From Pseudonocardiaceae bacterium YIM PH 21723 (GTDB lineage: Bacteria > Actinomycetota > Actinomycetes > Mycobacteriales > Pseudonocardiaceae), in the NCBI GenBank assembly GCA_003600225.1, contig QZFT01000054.1, positions 1-51,957 on the forward strand: a stretch of 51,957 bases of DNA, written 5' to 3'. Shown one piece after another: positions 24,130 to 32,410 of the stretch. Position numbers and translations under genes: made by a program. Within the stretch, counting starts at the first letter, position 1, and every line of letters starts with the position of its first letter. The notes under the pieces were generated by a model. It saw nothing but the letters and a program-made list of their open reading frames with translations. It was not told where the DNA came from and did not search any database.

Positions 24130-24477
24130 ATGTGGTTGGCTCCGCAGGTGACCGTTCTGGACGAACTTCCCGCCGAAGTCAGCGAACTCCTGACCCCGCC
24201 CGCGGCTGTAGCCGGGGACTGGGAACAGCTTGGCCGGCGCGTTCGCCAAGGACTGCCGACCATCATCGGGCAGTGCTCCACCGAGGCCGATCTGTGCCGC
24301 GAACTCAGCCACTACCTGTGGCTCACGGCGAACTGGGCGCCGTTCCACCCAGGCCCGGACCAGTGGCGCAGCGGTATGTCCCTGCGACCGGAGATCACGG
24401 TGCTGGCCGACTGGATGAAAGCCGCCGCAGGGCGGCTCAAGGAGCGTGCTCTGGCGCTCCGCTCTCCGTGGCCGTGA
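24130..24477 (+). CDS. Unknown protein upstream of mobilisation genes (115 aa)
   Basis: ATG 24,130 is the most likely start; the frame is open to 24,058 but that would overlap the divergent gene's ribosome-binding site. It contains ELPAEVSELLTPPAAVAGDW and SHYLWLTANWAPFHPGPDQW and ends in a basic helix. The family is not recognised. Its position next to the candidate oriT suggests a link to mobilisation, without direct evidence. Confidence 0.6.
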   Translation: MWLAPQVTVLDELPAEVSELLTPPAAVAGDWEQLGRRVRQGLPTIIGQCSTEADLCRELSHYLWLTANWAPFHPGPDQWRSGMSLRPEITVLADWMKAAAGRLKERALALRSPWP

Positions 24478-24547
24478 CCCGCTTCTTCCCCTGAACCACA
24501 ACGGCACGGAGGAGCCAGACAGATCAGGAGCGGCGTCGGCAAGTTAA

Positions 24548-24640
24548 CCCGCAGCTAGCTGCGGGGCCGGGCTGCGCCCGGAAAAACGAAAACGCGATCT
24601 GTGGTAGAGCGGCTACCCGTCGGCTAGCTGCGCGTACGGT
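24548..24640. other. Candidate origin of transfer (oriT)
   Basis: A perfect palindrome CCCGCAGCTAGCTGCGGG (24,548-24,565) is followed at once by a hairpin CCGGGC-TGC-GCCCGG (24,567-24,581), then an A-rich stretch and GTAG-AGCGG-CTAC. This hairpin plus A-tract pattern lies directly upstream of a mobC-relaxase pair, where oriT is normally found. The nic site cannot be assigned from sequence alone. Confidence 0.55.
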
Positions 24641-24730
24641 GGTGGTGAGCCGTCCGCCCACACCTTGCGGCGCCATGACCGGACGCTCGGGGGAGCGTGC
24701 CGGGAGGCCGGAGGAGTGGGGGCTCCCTCG

Positions 24731-25177
24731 GTGTCGAAGTCCATGGGGGACTCGATGTACGACGGAGAATTGCGGTTTAAGTCCAATGGCGATGTGTGGC
24801 CGCTGAAGGGGGGTCGGCCGCACGGTGTGTTCGCCCGCTTCAGCGATGCTGAACTGGCCTACATCGATGAGCTCTGCGCGGTCCTCGGAGTGCGCCGGTC
24901 GGCGTTGCTGTACGCGGCCGTGCTGTTCTGGCAGCCCGCACCGAAGACACCGAGCAGGGTCCAGTGGGACGTGCGGGCCACGAAGGTGCAGCAGGCACTC
25001 AGCGCCGACCTGGGGCTCCTGCTCCCGCGGCTGGGAAGAGTCAGCGGCAACCTCAACCAGATCGCCCGCACCGCGAACACCAACGGCTGGGCGGACCGGG
25101 CCGAGCTGGAGTTCGTGCAGACGATCCTGGCCACGTTGATCGAGGACGTACGCCGCGCGGTCGGCAGGCTCCGGTGA
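24731..25177 (+). CDS. mobC: MobC-like relaxosome accessory protein
   Basis: This is a 148-residue product from GTG 24,731; ATG 24,743 and ATG 24,755 (the latter with GGGGGA ahead) are alternatives. It has a basic/aromatic beginning, an RHH-like segment (GVFARFSDAELAYIDELCAV) and the hallmark MobC stretch VSGNLNQIARTANTNGWADR followed by a C-terminal helix. MobC proteins bind oriT and assist strand opening for the relaxase. Its stop overlaps the relaxase start as GTGA. Confidence 0.8.
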   Translation: MSKSMGDSMYDGELRFKSNGDVWPLKGGRPHGVFARFSDAELAYIDELCAVLGVRRSALLYAAVLFWQPAPKTPSRVQWDVRATKVQQALSADLGLLLPRLGRVSGNLNQIARTANTNGWADRAELEFVQTILATLIEDVRRAVGRLR

Positions 25178-26673
25178 TCGCCAAGAAACTGTCCCGGCAC
25201 ACGAACCTGCGCGCGCTGGTCGGTTACGTGTTCTCCCACAAGAAGCCGCACACCGATCCGCACCTGGTGGCCGCGTGGGATCCGGAACTGCTGAACGAGC
25301 TCGCCCGCCTGGACGACACTGGCCAGCGGCGGCTGCTCGGGCGGCCAGACGCCGCTGGCCGGCGGCAGCTGGTCGCGCTGCTGGATGCTCCGCGTCTGGC
25401 GCGGGGCATCGAGCTCAAGGCCGGTCACGTGCTGCACCTGATGGAGGCCATCTCGCCGCAGGACGCCCCGCGTGGAGACCAGGCCTGGGGCGAGCTGGCT
25501 CGCGATCTCATCGAGCGCATGGGCATGGCGCACTGTCGGTGGATCGCGGTGCACCATGGCCTGAGCACCAACGGCGCCGACCACATCCACCTGATCGTGC
25601 AGCTCGTCCCGGACACCGGCAAGGTCCCGAGCCTGCATCACGACTACCAACGGCTGCGCGACTGGGCCCGCGGCGTCGAGCAGCGCCTAGGCCTGACCGC
25701 CACGAGCGAGGCGGGCAAAGGCCACCGGGCGCTCACCCGGGGCGAGTACGAGCGTGCCAAGGCCACCGACGTCATGCCCGAGCGCCACGTCATGGCCAGG
25801 GTCGTCGACTCGGCCGCCGTCCTGGTCCCGGATGAGCAGACGTTCGTCACCACGCTGGCCGAGGCCGGACTGAACCCGCGGCCGCGCCACAGCGGCCAGG
25901 TGGTTACCGGCTACAGCGTCGCCAGCGAGAAGAAGACCGGCCAGGCCGGGCTGCGGTTCGGCGGCGGCAAGCTCCAGCGAGGCCTGTCCCTGCCGCAGCT
26001 GCGCGCGCGGTGGCCCGAGCAGGCAGCCGCCGCCTGGGACGCCACGGACGAGCAGCCGCTGCCGGTCGACTGGGACCAGGCCCGCACGATGCTCCGAGCG
26101 GGCATCACGGAGGCGATCGGACACCCCGAGCACACCGGGCCGAGCACCATCGCCGACATCGACACGGTGCTGGAGGAGCTGGCCGGCCGCCCCGGTGGCG
26201 AGCACCTCCAGGAGGTCCTGGACCACGTGCGCCTCGCGCACAGCATCACGGTCGTGGAGTTCCGCGAACGCCGCTGGCGCGACCGGGGGCAGGGGCTGCG
26301 ATCGGTCCGGCTGGCCACCAACGCGCTGCGTCGGGTGCCGCCGCCAGGCAGAGGCGAGGCCGGGGGAGACGCGACCGCCGTCGTGGTGCTGCTGTTGCTG
26401 ATCGCCGTGCTGCTCCTGCTCACCGCCGCCGCGCTGTACGCGCACCAGAACACCCAGCCCGCAGCGGGCCACCTCGGCCACGCCGCCGCCCGCCTGGCCG
26501 GCAACCCGGGCCGGGCCCAGGACTACGCCCAGCTCTACGAACACGATGAGCAGCCCACCGCACAGCAGGACCCGGAGCCGCAGCAGAAACCGCAGCGAAC
26601 CGCCGACGTCCTCCAGAAGGCCAGACCGCACAGCGCGCCGGCCATCGACACAGGAAGGACACGAGGCCGGTAG
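25174..26673 (+). CDS. Relaxase/mobilisation nuclease with C-terminal transmembrane segment
   Basis: This is a 499-residue protein from GTG 25,174. Motif III is clear: HHGLSTNGADHIHLIVQLV (residues 127-145) with the metal-binding His137 and His139. A Tyr near the N-terminus (VGYVFSHKK, about 18) is a candidate nucleophile. A long hydrophobic segment (about 399-425, VVVLLLLIAVLLLLTAAAL) near the C-terminus would anchor the protein in the membrane, an unusual trait. It nicks at oriT and pilots the strand during transfer. Confidence 0.85.
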   Translation: MIAKKLSRHTNLRALVGYVFSHKKPHTDPHLVAAWDPELLNELARLDDTGQRRLLGRPDAAGRRQLVALLDAPRLARGIELKAGHVLHLMEAISPQDAPRGDQAWGELARDLIERMGMAHCRWIAVHHGLSTNGADHIHLIVQLVPDTGKVPSLHHDYQRLRDWARGVEQRLGLTATSEAGKGHRALTRGEYERAKATDVMPERHVMARVVDSAAVLVPDEQTFVTTLAEAGLNPRPRHSGQVVTGYSVASEKKTGQAGLRFGGGKLQRGLSLPQLRARWPEQAAAAWDATDEQPLPVDWDQARTMLRAGITEAIGHPEHTGPSTIADIDTVLEELAGRPGGEHLQEVLDHVRLAHSITVVEFRERRWRDRGQGLRSVRLATNALRRVPPPGRGEAGGDATAVVVLLLLIAVLLLLTAAALYAHQNTQPAAGHLGHAAARLAGNPGRAQDYAQLYEHDEQPTAQQDPEPQQKPQRTADVLQKARPHSAPAIDTGRTRGR

Positions 26674-26697
26674 ACGCCCTTCCCGGGATCCTCGCCG

Positions 26698-26904
26698 TCA
26701 TGGTGTCTCCGGGGGTTCCACCTCGGCCGCCGCGTCAGGCGGCCGAGGGAACCGGGAGATCCCGGCGCTGAAATTGAAGAACCGGCCCAACGAGGTCCCG
26801 ATCCACATCTTCTCGACATCGCCGGCCTTCCTGGCGAAGTCCAACACCAACATGGTCAACGCCAGCAGGGCTACCAGCGCCACAAGCACGATCAACAGGG
26901 TCAT
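26698..26904 (-). CDS. Small membrane protein (68 aa)
   Basis: ATG 26,904 has AGGAGAGGTGGG upstream. The N-terminal segment is a clear transmembrane helix (TLLIVLVALVALLALTMLVL), then a soluble tail rich in Pro and Glu. It is convergent with the relaxase, 25 bp apart. The family is not recognised. Confidence 0.7.
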   Translation of the reverse strand: MTLLIVLVALVALLALTMLVLDFARKAGDVEKMWIGTSLGRFFNFSAGISRFPRPPDAAAEVEPPETP

Positions 26905-26943
26905 CGACCCACCTCTCCTTGAACAGAACTCAAGGAGCATCAG

Positions 26944-27091
26944 CCATGTGTGTCACAAGCATCCGAGATCTGCTTGCAGGCCGACCAGCACCACGCGAAG
27001 ATCAGCCCGAATCAGCCACTACAGGCTTTTGACCAGTGTCTTCAGAGATTCGGTGCCGATCTGGAGTGCCGCGCTACACCATGTGTGTCAC
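26944..27091. repeat. 13-bp direct repeat CCATGTGTGTCAC in a gene-free interval
   Basis: Identical copies lie at 26,944-26,956 and 27,079-27,091, 135 bp apart. The 26,905-27,142 interval holds no gene I can support and would contain the promoter of the 68-residue membrane protein. The repeats could be operators or the scar of an inserted element. Confidence 0.45.
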
Positions 27092-27142
27092 CGCCGAAAT
27101 CGATGTTGGCCACCACAGACGTGGTGACCAACACGTCCTACT

Positions 27143-27511
27143 TCAGCCTGCTCGGGGTGGTTCCCTGCCCGGCTCAGGCTCGTTGGCGTCGAACGGCGCA
27201 AGACCGAGGTACAGGCAGTAGTAGGCGTCCCGGACGACGCGGACCTTGCGCTGGCCGACGGCCAGCAGCTCCGCGATGGCCTGACCGGTGGGCGCCCCGG
27301 ACCACGAACCCGCGAGGCGGGTCTTGAGGCTCCCGGCCCGATGGGCCTTGGCGACCCGAGTCAGCAGGTCGTGCAGCTCCCGGTCGTCGACGAGCTCGGG
27401 CCGGTGGGCGAGCCGGTGAAGTTCCGCGACCGCGGTCGGCAGCGCCACCGCGTGCCGGCGGAACCGCAGCAGCAGCTCGCTGTACTGCTCATCGAGCAAC
27501 GGTGTCGACAT
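27143..27511 (-). CDS. Unknown protein (122 aa), second gene of a pair
   Basis: ATG 27,511 overlaps the previous stop as ATGA. The protein is mostly helical (EQYSELLLRFRRHAVALPTA, ELHDLLTRVAKAHRAG) with a C-terminal segment RKVRVVRDAYYCLYLGLAPF. The family is not recognised. Coupling to an HTH-like protein suggests a regulator/effector pair. Confidence 0.65.
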   Translation of the reverse strand: MSTPLLDEQYSELLLRFRRHAVALPTAVAELHRLAHRPELVDDRELHDLLTRVAKAHRAGSLKTRLAGSWSGAPTGQAIAELLAVGQRKVRVVRDAYYCLYLGLAPFDANEPEPGREPPRAG

Positions 27512-27762
27512 CAGCCCTTGCCCTGCACCATCCGCCGGGTGATGGCCTGCGCCATCCGCAGCTTGAACTCGTTGGTCGCCTCGATCTCCTGGACCCGGGT
27601 GAACAACCACAGCTTCACCCGGGCAGCGCCCCGGCCTCCCGGGTTCGGCGCCGTGCGGTCCGGCTCACCCAGGAACTTCTCGATCATCGCCTTGGTCCAG
27701 CCGCGCTGTTCCTTCAGCTCCGTGGTGTCGATGTAGGGCCCGCAGCTGCCTGTCCGACTCAC
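27511..27762 (-). CDS. Winged HTH-like small DNA-binding protein
   Basis: This 83-residue protein from GTG 27,762 (GAGGACGAACA upstream) contains ELKEQRGWTKAMIEKFLGEP and VKLWLFTRVQEIEATNEF. This is the MerR/AlpA-like helical module seen in many actinobacterial proteins, where the RGWT helix contacts DNA. The frame is open to 27,906, but the upstream part lacks a good start signal. Confidence 0.6.
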   Translation of the reverse strand: MSRTGSCGPYIDTTELKEQRGWTKAMIEKFLGEPDRTAPNPGGRGAARVKLWLFTRVQEIEATNEFKLRMAQAITRRMVQGKG

Positions 27763-27966
27763 TGTTCGTCCTCGTTCCTCGTCACGCACCCCGGCGGTGC
27801 TGGGACGGAACCAAACCGCTCTGACCTGCGCTTTGTCCAGGCCAGAAATGAATGCATAGGCGCGACCCTGAAACCACCCGGCCGAGGTACACCACGATGC
27901 TTTCAATCAACTCCACTATTACTTCAGCGATGAGTGAAACAGGCAGCCGAGTAGTGGACACAAAAA

Positions 27967-28002
27967 CAGGACCGGGCGCACCTGCTGGTGCGCCCGGTCC
28001 TG
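27967..28002 (-). terminator. Rho-independent terminator of the PycTM-like gene
   Basis: A perfect 16-bp stem (27,967-27,982 with 27,987-28,002), TGCT loop and, on the minus strand, a T run follow the stop at 28,028 by 25 bases. Confidence 0.9.
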
Positions 28003-28027
28003 TCCTGGGGATGTGGAAGCGGTTCAG

Positions 28028-28645
28028 TCAGCGACCCAATGCGAGTCCGTAACCGACCACCAGGGCGACCAGCAGAATCAGCAACGTCGCCCACAAACAG
28101 ATCCACGCGCGGCGGACGTGAAGGAACTTCCTGTGGGTCAACGGTGCCAACTGCTGAAGGACGCCCAGCTGGAGCCGGTCCAGTCGTTCTGCGGCGTAGT
28201 TGGTGTAGCAGTCCGAACCCGAGCGCAAGATGTGTACCCAGCTGCCTGGAGCAGGCGAGACGGACTTCGCCTTCTTGCCGGTCACCCCTCGCGGCAACAG
28301 GGCCAGGGACGCGAACCAAACGCTGGCGGCCGCGGGGATCGCCGCTAAGGCTGCGATCATCAAAACCGATCGAGGCAGCGCCGCGCCGATCTGGCCCACC
28401 ATGGCCGCGATACCGGCCAGCAAGACGATCTGTACCCCAGCCATCGCATCGGCACGACGCATCTCGTCCCGGGTTTGATCGATCATGGTGGGCAGCCACG
28501 CCAAACCGTTGGAACGAAGCTGCCGTGGAATCCGAGGCCGGACCCGGGATGTTGGCCTGCGGCGAAGACCCGAACGAGTCGCTCGGACAGCGTTCTGGCG
28601 GGACTGCTCACCGAGCTGACTGGGCTTGAGCATCTGGTCGATCAT
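28028..28645 (-). CDS. PycTM-like (DUF5706-type) membrane protein
   Basis: This is a 205-residue protein from ATG 28,645. The basic N-terminal 50 residues are followed by an acidic/polar helix (MIDQTRDEMRRADAMAG) and two transmembrane helices (IVLLAGIAAMVGQIGAAL; VLMIAALAAIPAAASVWF) ending in LALLPRG. A roughly 60-residue loop follows, then a final helix (LWATLLILLVALVVGYGL). The layout and the LLPR motif match the PycTM family of Pycsar anti-phage effectors, which perturb the membrane when a cyclic nucleotide is sensed. No cyclase gene is nearby. The assignment is by pattern. Confidence 0.65.
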   Translation of the reverse strand: MIDQMLKPSQLGEQSRQNAVRATRSGLRRRPTSRVRPRIPRQLRSNGLAWLPTMIDQTRDEMRRADAMAGVQIVLLAGIAAMVGQIGAALPRSVLMIAALAAIPAAASVWFASLALLPRGVTGKKAKSVSPAPGSWVHILRSGSDCYTNYAAERLDRLQLGVLQQLAPLTHRKFLHVRRAWICLWATLLILLVALVVGYGLALGR

Positions 28646-28697
28646 GGCGTACCTCACGGCCTTTCGAAGTCGGAACGGGCGGAAGCCTTGCCTGAGG

Positions 28698-29177
28698 TCA
28701 GCGAGATCCCTGCATGGTGATCAGCGCGATCAGCTCGGTGCTGACGGTCCTGAGCGCATGGCGTAGGAGCTTCTCGTGGTCGAAGGCGAGTCCATCGGCG
28801 AGTACCTGATCCACCGGGAACCACCGGGCGTCCCGCTCGCCATCGTCGGCGTGAGGTGTGCTCATCGTGGGCACCACGGCGGCGTAGGGAACGCTGATAA
28901 CCCGGCCCCGTGGATCCCGGTCCGGAGCATCGGCGACCGTGACCAGTCGGACCGCTGCCGGCGGCACAGCTACATGGGTCTCTTCCACCGTTTCCCGGAT
29001 CGCAGCCTGGGCGAAGGTCTCACCCGGATCCAGTTCGCCACCCGGAAAAGCCCACCGCCCGAGAAACGGCTCCCAGCCCCGTTCCACCAGCAACACATGG
29101 ACTACCCCACCCAGCACGGACAGCAGCACCATGTCCGCCGCCAACGTGACCTTCTCATCGATCGTCTCGGTGCTCAC
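28698..29177 (-). CDS. Nudix hydrolase
   Basis: This 159-residue protein has a Nudix box (PGGELDPGETFAQ, then AIRETVEETHV) fitting GX5EX7REUXEE except that the final Gly is His. The typical preceding WAFPGG and following beta strands are present. Substrates of the family are nucleoside diphosphates linked to another moiety. It starts at GTG 29,177 with a GGGGAAG site and lies 53 nt before the PycTM-like gene on the same strand, so the two are probably co-transcribed. Confidence 0.9.
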   Translation of the reverse strand: MSTETIDEKVTLAADMVLLSVLGGVVHVLLVERGWEPFLGRWAFPGGELDPGETFAQAAIRETVEETHVAVPPAAVRLVTVADAPDRDPRGRVISVPYAAVVPTMSTPHADDGERDARWFPVDQVLADGLAFDHEKLLRHALRTVSTELIALITMQGSR

Positions 29178-29241
29178 AGTTCTTCCCCGTCCTTTGCCTG
29201 CTCGATCAGCTGAAATGCCCGCTGAGAACCATTCCTCTTTT

Positions 29242-29316
29242 CGTGTATACACGACCCATACCCGTGTATACACGGTGTAAACTCGTTTAGAGTACGGGAA
29301 ACAACTGTTTGACGTA
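29242..29316. promoter_or_regulatory. Compound promoter element (second copy) with two CGTGTATACACG palindromes and 24-bp box copy 3
   Basis: CGTGTATACACG occurs at 29,242-29,253 and 29,263-29,274, centred 21 bp apart, with GGGTATGGG (minus strand) between them. TACGGGAAAC-AACT-GTTTGACGTA occupies 29,293-29,316. Read on the minus strand, the box, a 29-bp gap and GGGTATGGG-N4-GTATACACG repeat the arrangement at 13,495-13,569. The region separates the divergent Nudix and MoxR operons. Confidence 0.7.
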
Positions 29317-29368
29317 GTCGTGTGGGAGCATGTGATCCGCATGGCCGAGCCCGCTGGGAGGCAGGGGA

Positions 29369-30568
29369 ATGACGTCGACACTGCGCAAGGACTTGAACCT
29401 CGTGATCGAGGAGGTCAGCGCGCTGTACCACGAGCGGGACACCGAGACCCGCATGATCGTCACCGGCATCCTCGCCGGTCAGCACACGCTGTTGCTGGGG
29501 CCGCCGGGAACCGGTAAGTCGGCGATCGCTCGGGAGATCACCTCCCGGATCGACAGCGGCAAGTACTGGGAGATCCTGCTGTCCAAGTTCACTGCGCCGT
29601 CGGCGATCTTCGGGCCGATCGATGTCGCCGCCCTGGCCCAGGGCACCTACCGGCAGGTGTTCGCCGGCCACGCGACCGAGGCGAACATCGCGTTCCTGGA
29701 CGAGATCTTCAAGTGTTCGGCCGCTGCCTTGAACTCGATGCTGGCCTACCTGAACGAGCGGGTTTACCACCCGGAGAGCGGCGGGGCGCCGATCGTGTGC
29801 CCGCTGGTGTCAGCGATCTGCGCCAGCAACGAGCTGGGGGAGGACGAGGCCACCGCCGCGCTGTACGACCGGCTGCTGATCCGCTTGGAGGTCGACTACC
29901 TCACCGAGCCGGACGCCTTCAACGCGCTGCTGCGCTCGGCCGTGCGCACTCCGGCCGACGCGGCCCCGGTGCGCACCAGCGTCGAGCTGGGTGACCTTCA
30001 GGCCGCGATCGCCACCGAGATCCCGGCAGTGGCACTGCCTGGCGCGATCATCGAGGCGATCCGCAGCCTGCGCGCCGACCTCGCGCGCAAGGAGATCGTC
30101 TCTTCGGACCGGCGGTGGAAGCAGGCCGTCCGCGTCTTGCAGGCCGCGGCGTGGCTGGAGGGCCGCGACGAGATCGCCGCCGACGACCTGAACGTCCTGG
30201 GCCACGTGCTGTGGGACGTGCCCACCACCAGGCCGACCGTGCGCAAGATGATCCGCAGCTACCTGGGATCGGATCAGCGCCGGATCGCCGACATGCGTGA
30301 CCAGCTCAGCAACATCGAGGCCGAGCTGGACAAGCTCCTGGCCAAGAACGAGCCCGAGACGCTGGCCGCGTGGGGCATCGAGGTCAACCCGCAGCTCGCC
30401 AAGATCGACCGGTCCCTCAAGCGCTCGCTGGCTGAGGCCGAGGAAGCCGGTCGACCGGCGGCCGTCTACCGGCAGGCCGTCGAGCACGCCCAGAAGGTCT
30501 TCAGCCGGGTGCTGGTCCACGCGCTGGGCGTGGACGAGAGCCAGGTCCCGACGCTGGGATCCCGGTGA
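29369..30568 (+). CDS. MoxR-family AAA+ ATPase (RavA-like)
   Basis: This 399-residue protein has Walker A GPPGTGKSA (44-52), Walker B AFLDEIFK (about 110-117) and sensor-type ICASNELGE (about 150) of MoxR ATPases, with a C-terminal lid and a long helical tail. MoxR proteins act as chaperone-like remodelling ATPases with a VWA-domain partner, which is the next gene (1-nt overlap TGATG). Its promoter carries the compound operator described for 29,242-29,316. A chaperone or conflict function is plausible. Confidence 0.9.
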   Translation: MTSTLRKDLNLVIEEVSALYHERDTETRMIVTGILAGQHTLLLGPPGTGKSAIAREITSRIDSGKYWEILLSKFTAPSAIFGPIDVAALAQGTYRQVFAGHATEANIAFLDEIFKCSAAALNSMLAYLNERVYHPESGGAPIVCPLVSAICASNELGEDEATAALYDRLLIRLEVDYLTEPDAFNALLRSAVRTPADAAPVRTSVELGDLQAAIATEIPAVALPGAIIEAIRSLRADLARKEIVSSDRRWKQAVRVLQAAAWLEGRDEIAADDLNVLGHVLWDVPTTRPTVRKMIRSYLGSDQRRIADMRDQLSNIEAELDKLLAKNEPETLAAWGIEVNPQLAKIDRSLKRSLAEAEEAGRPAAVYRQAVEHAQKVFSRVLVHALGVDESQVPTLGSR

Positions 30569-32382
30569 TGGACACCCTCGGACAGGCCCGGCGCGCGGCC
30601 GGCACCTGGCTGAACCGGCCAGCCGTGCAGGCAGGGCCAGTGAGCGTGGTCGACAGCGGCGACCGCACCGACTGGATCGTCTGGGACCGGATCAGCCGGG
30701 AGTGCACCGCGCTGGGCAAGCTGGACACCGAGCTGTCGCAGCGCCACGGGGTCAACGGCCTGGTCAGCGATCTGTGGATGGCCGCCTACTCCCAGGACCC
30801 GATGCTGGCCGAGCCGCAGCACACCCCGGTGGAAAGGCGCAGCAACAGGGCCGTGGCCACCGCGATGCTCGATACCCCCGAGCACAACGAGCTGCGGGAG
30901 ATCACCGTCGGCGACCCGTACATGGCGGCGATGTCCGTCCTGGCCCAGGCCCCGACGCTGCACACCATGCTCGACGAGCTGGACCCCTTCCGGGCGCAGA
31001 AGACCGCCCAGGACACCCGGACCGCGGCTGACGCCGCCGCCGACCAGGTCGAGCAGGCCATGCAGGACGCCCAGGACGCGGCCACCGAAGCCGCCGGTCT
31101 CCCGTCGCCCGGCGATAACGACGGCCAGGACGAGGTGGACGGGAACGCTCAGCCCGACACGGCGGAACAGCAGCCAGAGCCCGCAGAACAAGGCGACACA
31201 GACCCTTCGGGGCAGGACGGACCTGCTGAGCCCGACGAACAGCCCGATGACGGCGACGGCCTGGACGAACTGGAGGTTCCGCGCCCGCAGATGGTGGACC
31301 TGCAGCGGGCCATCACCGATGCCGAAGGCAGCGAATCCGAAGCCCAGAAGGCAGAACAAGCCGCTGCCGCGCTGGGCCAGGACGACCCGGACGGCGAGCA
31401 GGCAGCCCGGACGATCCGGGCCGTCGCCCGCCAGGCCTGTGCCGAGGCCGCAGAGAAACTGGAAGCCGAGGCCACCACCATGGAGGCCTGGGGCGTCGAT
31501 GAAGGCCAGCGCGAGCGGATGAACGCCCAGGAGCGGATGCGACTGGCCAGCAAGCTTGGAGGCCGCAAGCTCAAGGACTGGGCCGAGATCATCGGCCGCT
31601 TCCGGCAGCTGGCCCAGGCCCAGCGTGCTCGCCGGGTCGAGAACGCCCGCTCCGAGTACGTCGGCGTGACCCTCGGGGACGACCTGACCAGCCTGCTGCC
31701 CACCGAGCTGGTCAACCTCGCGCTGCCGACGCTGCGGGCCGAGTTCGCCGTCCGCTACGCCGAAAAGCGGCTGATGACCTACGAGCAGCGCGGCGACGAG
31801 CACGAGGGCCAGGGCGCCATCATCGCCTGCGTCGACTGCTCGGAGTCGATGAGCTGGCCGAACCAGCCGAAGTGGCCCAGCACCGAACGCTCCAGCATCA
31901 CCAGGGAGGCCTACGCCAAGGCCCTGACCCTGGCCCTGCTGGACCAGGCCCGCGCCTCGACACCGGTCCGCGAGTTCGCCGCGATCCTGTTCGCCGCCAA
32001 GGCCGAGAAGCCCATCGTGTTCCCCGCCGACCAGCCGGTCGACCTCAAGGCCCGGCTCAAGCTGGCCTCGGATTTCCCCAGCGGCGGCACGAACTTCATG
32101 GCCCCGCTCGACGAGGCGCTGGACCTGCTCCAGTTCGAGTACAACACCACCGGCCGCCAGCGCGCGGACATCGTGTTCATCACCGACGGCCAGTGCCGCG
32201 TAGACAACAACTGGCTGACCAGCTTCTTGGAGTCCAAGTCCGTGCTCGGGTTCCGCGTCTTCGGCCTGACCGTCGGCGAAGACGCCGGCGCCCGGACTCT
32301 GGAGCGCTTCTGCGACGACGTCCGCCACATCGATGACCTCACCGACAGCCACGCCGTGGCCGACCTGTTCCGCGCCATCTGA
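30568..32382 (+). CDS. VWA-domain protein, partner of MoxR ATPase (ViaA-like)
   Basis: This 604-residue protein has an N-terminal helical region, a long acidic, Gln-rich linker (about 170-250), a coiled-coil-rich middle and a C-terminal VWA domain from about 410. The MIDAS metal site is intact: DCSES (D-x-S-x-S) then SGGTNF (T) and VFITDG (D). GTG 30,565 and ATG 30,568 are both possible starts; the ATG gives the minimal overlap. MoxR-VWA pairs are found in housekeeping and in biological-conflict operons. Confidence 0.9.
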   Translation: MDTLGQARRAAGTWLNRPAVQAGPVSVVDSGDRTDWIVWDRISRECTALGKLDTELSQRHGVNGLVSDLWMAAYSQDPMLAEPQHTPVERRSNRAVATAMLDTPEHNELREITVGDPYMAAMSVLAQAPTLHTMLDELDPFRAQKTAQDTRTAADAAADQVEQAMQDAQDAATEAAGLPSPGDNDGQDEVDGNAQPDTAEQQPEPAEQGDTDPSGQDGPAEPDEQPDDGDGLDELEVPRPQMVDLQRAITDAEGSESEAQKAEQAAAALGQDDPDGEQAARTIRAVARQACAEAAEKLEAEATTMEAWGVDEGQRERMNAQERMRLASKLGGRKLKDWAEIIGRFRQLAQAQRARRVENARSEYVGVTLGDDLTSLLPTELVNLALPTLRAEFAVRYAEKRLMTYEQRGDEHEGQGAIIACVDCSESMSWPNQPKWPSTERSSITREAYAKALTLALLDQARASTPVREFAAILFAAKAEKPIVFPADQPVDLKARLKLASDFPSGGTNFMAPLDEALDLLQFEYNTTGRQRADIVFITDGQCRVDNNWLTSFLESKSVLGFRVFGLTVGEDAGARTLERFCDDVRHIDDLTDSHAVADLFRAI

Positions 32383-32410
32383 CCGGCGTACACCGAGGGG
32401 AGACCAAGAA

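Noticed and set aside
23758-24507. A 249-residue minus-strand frame
   Set aside because: It overlaps two better-supported genes and has no start signal.
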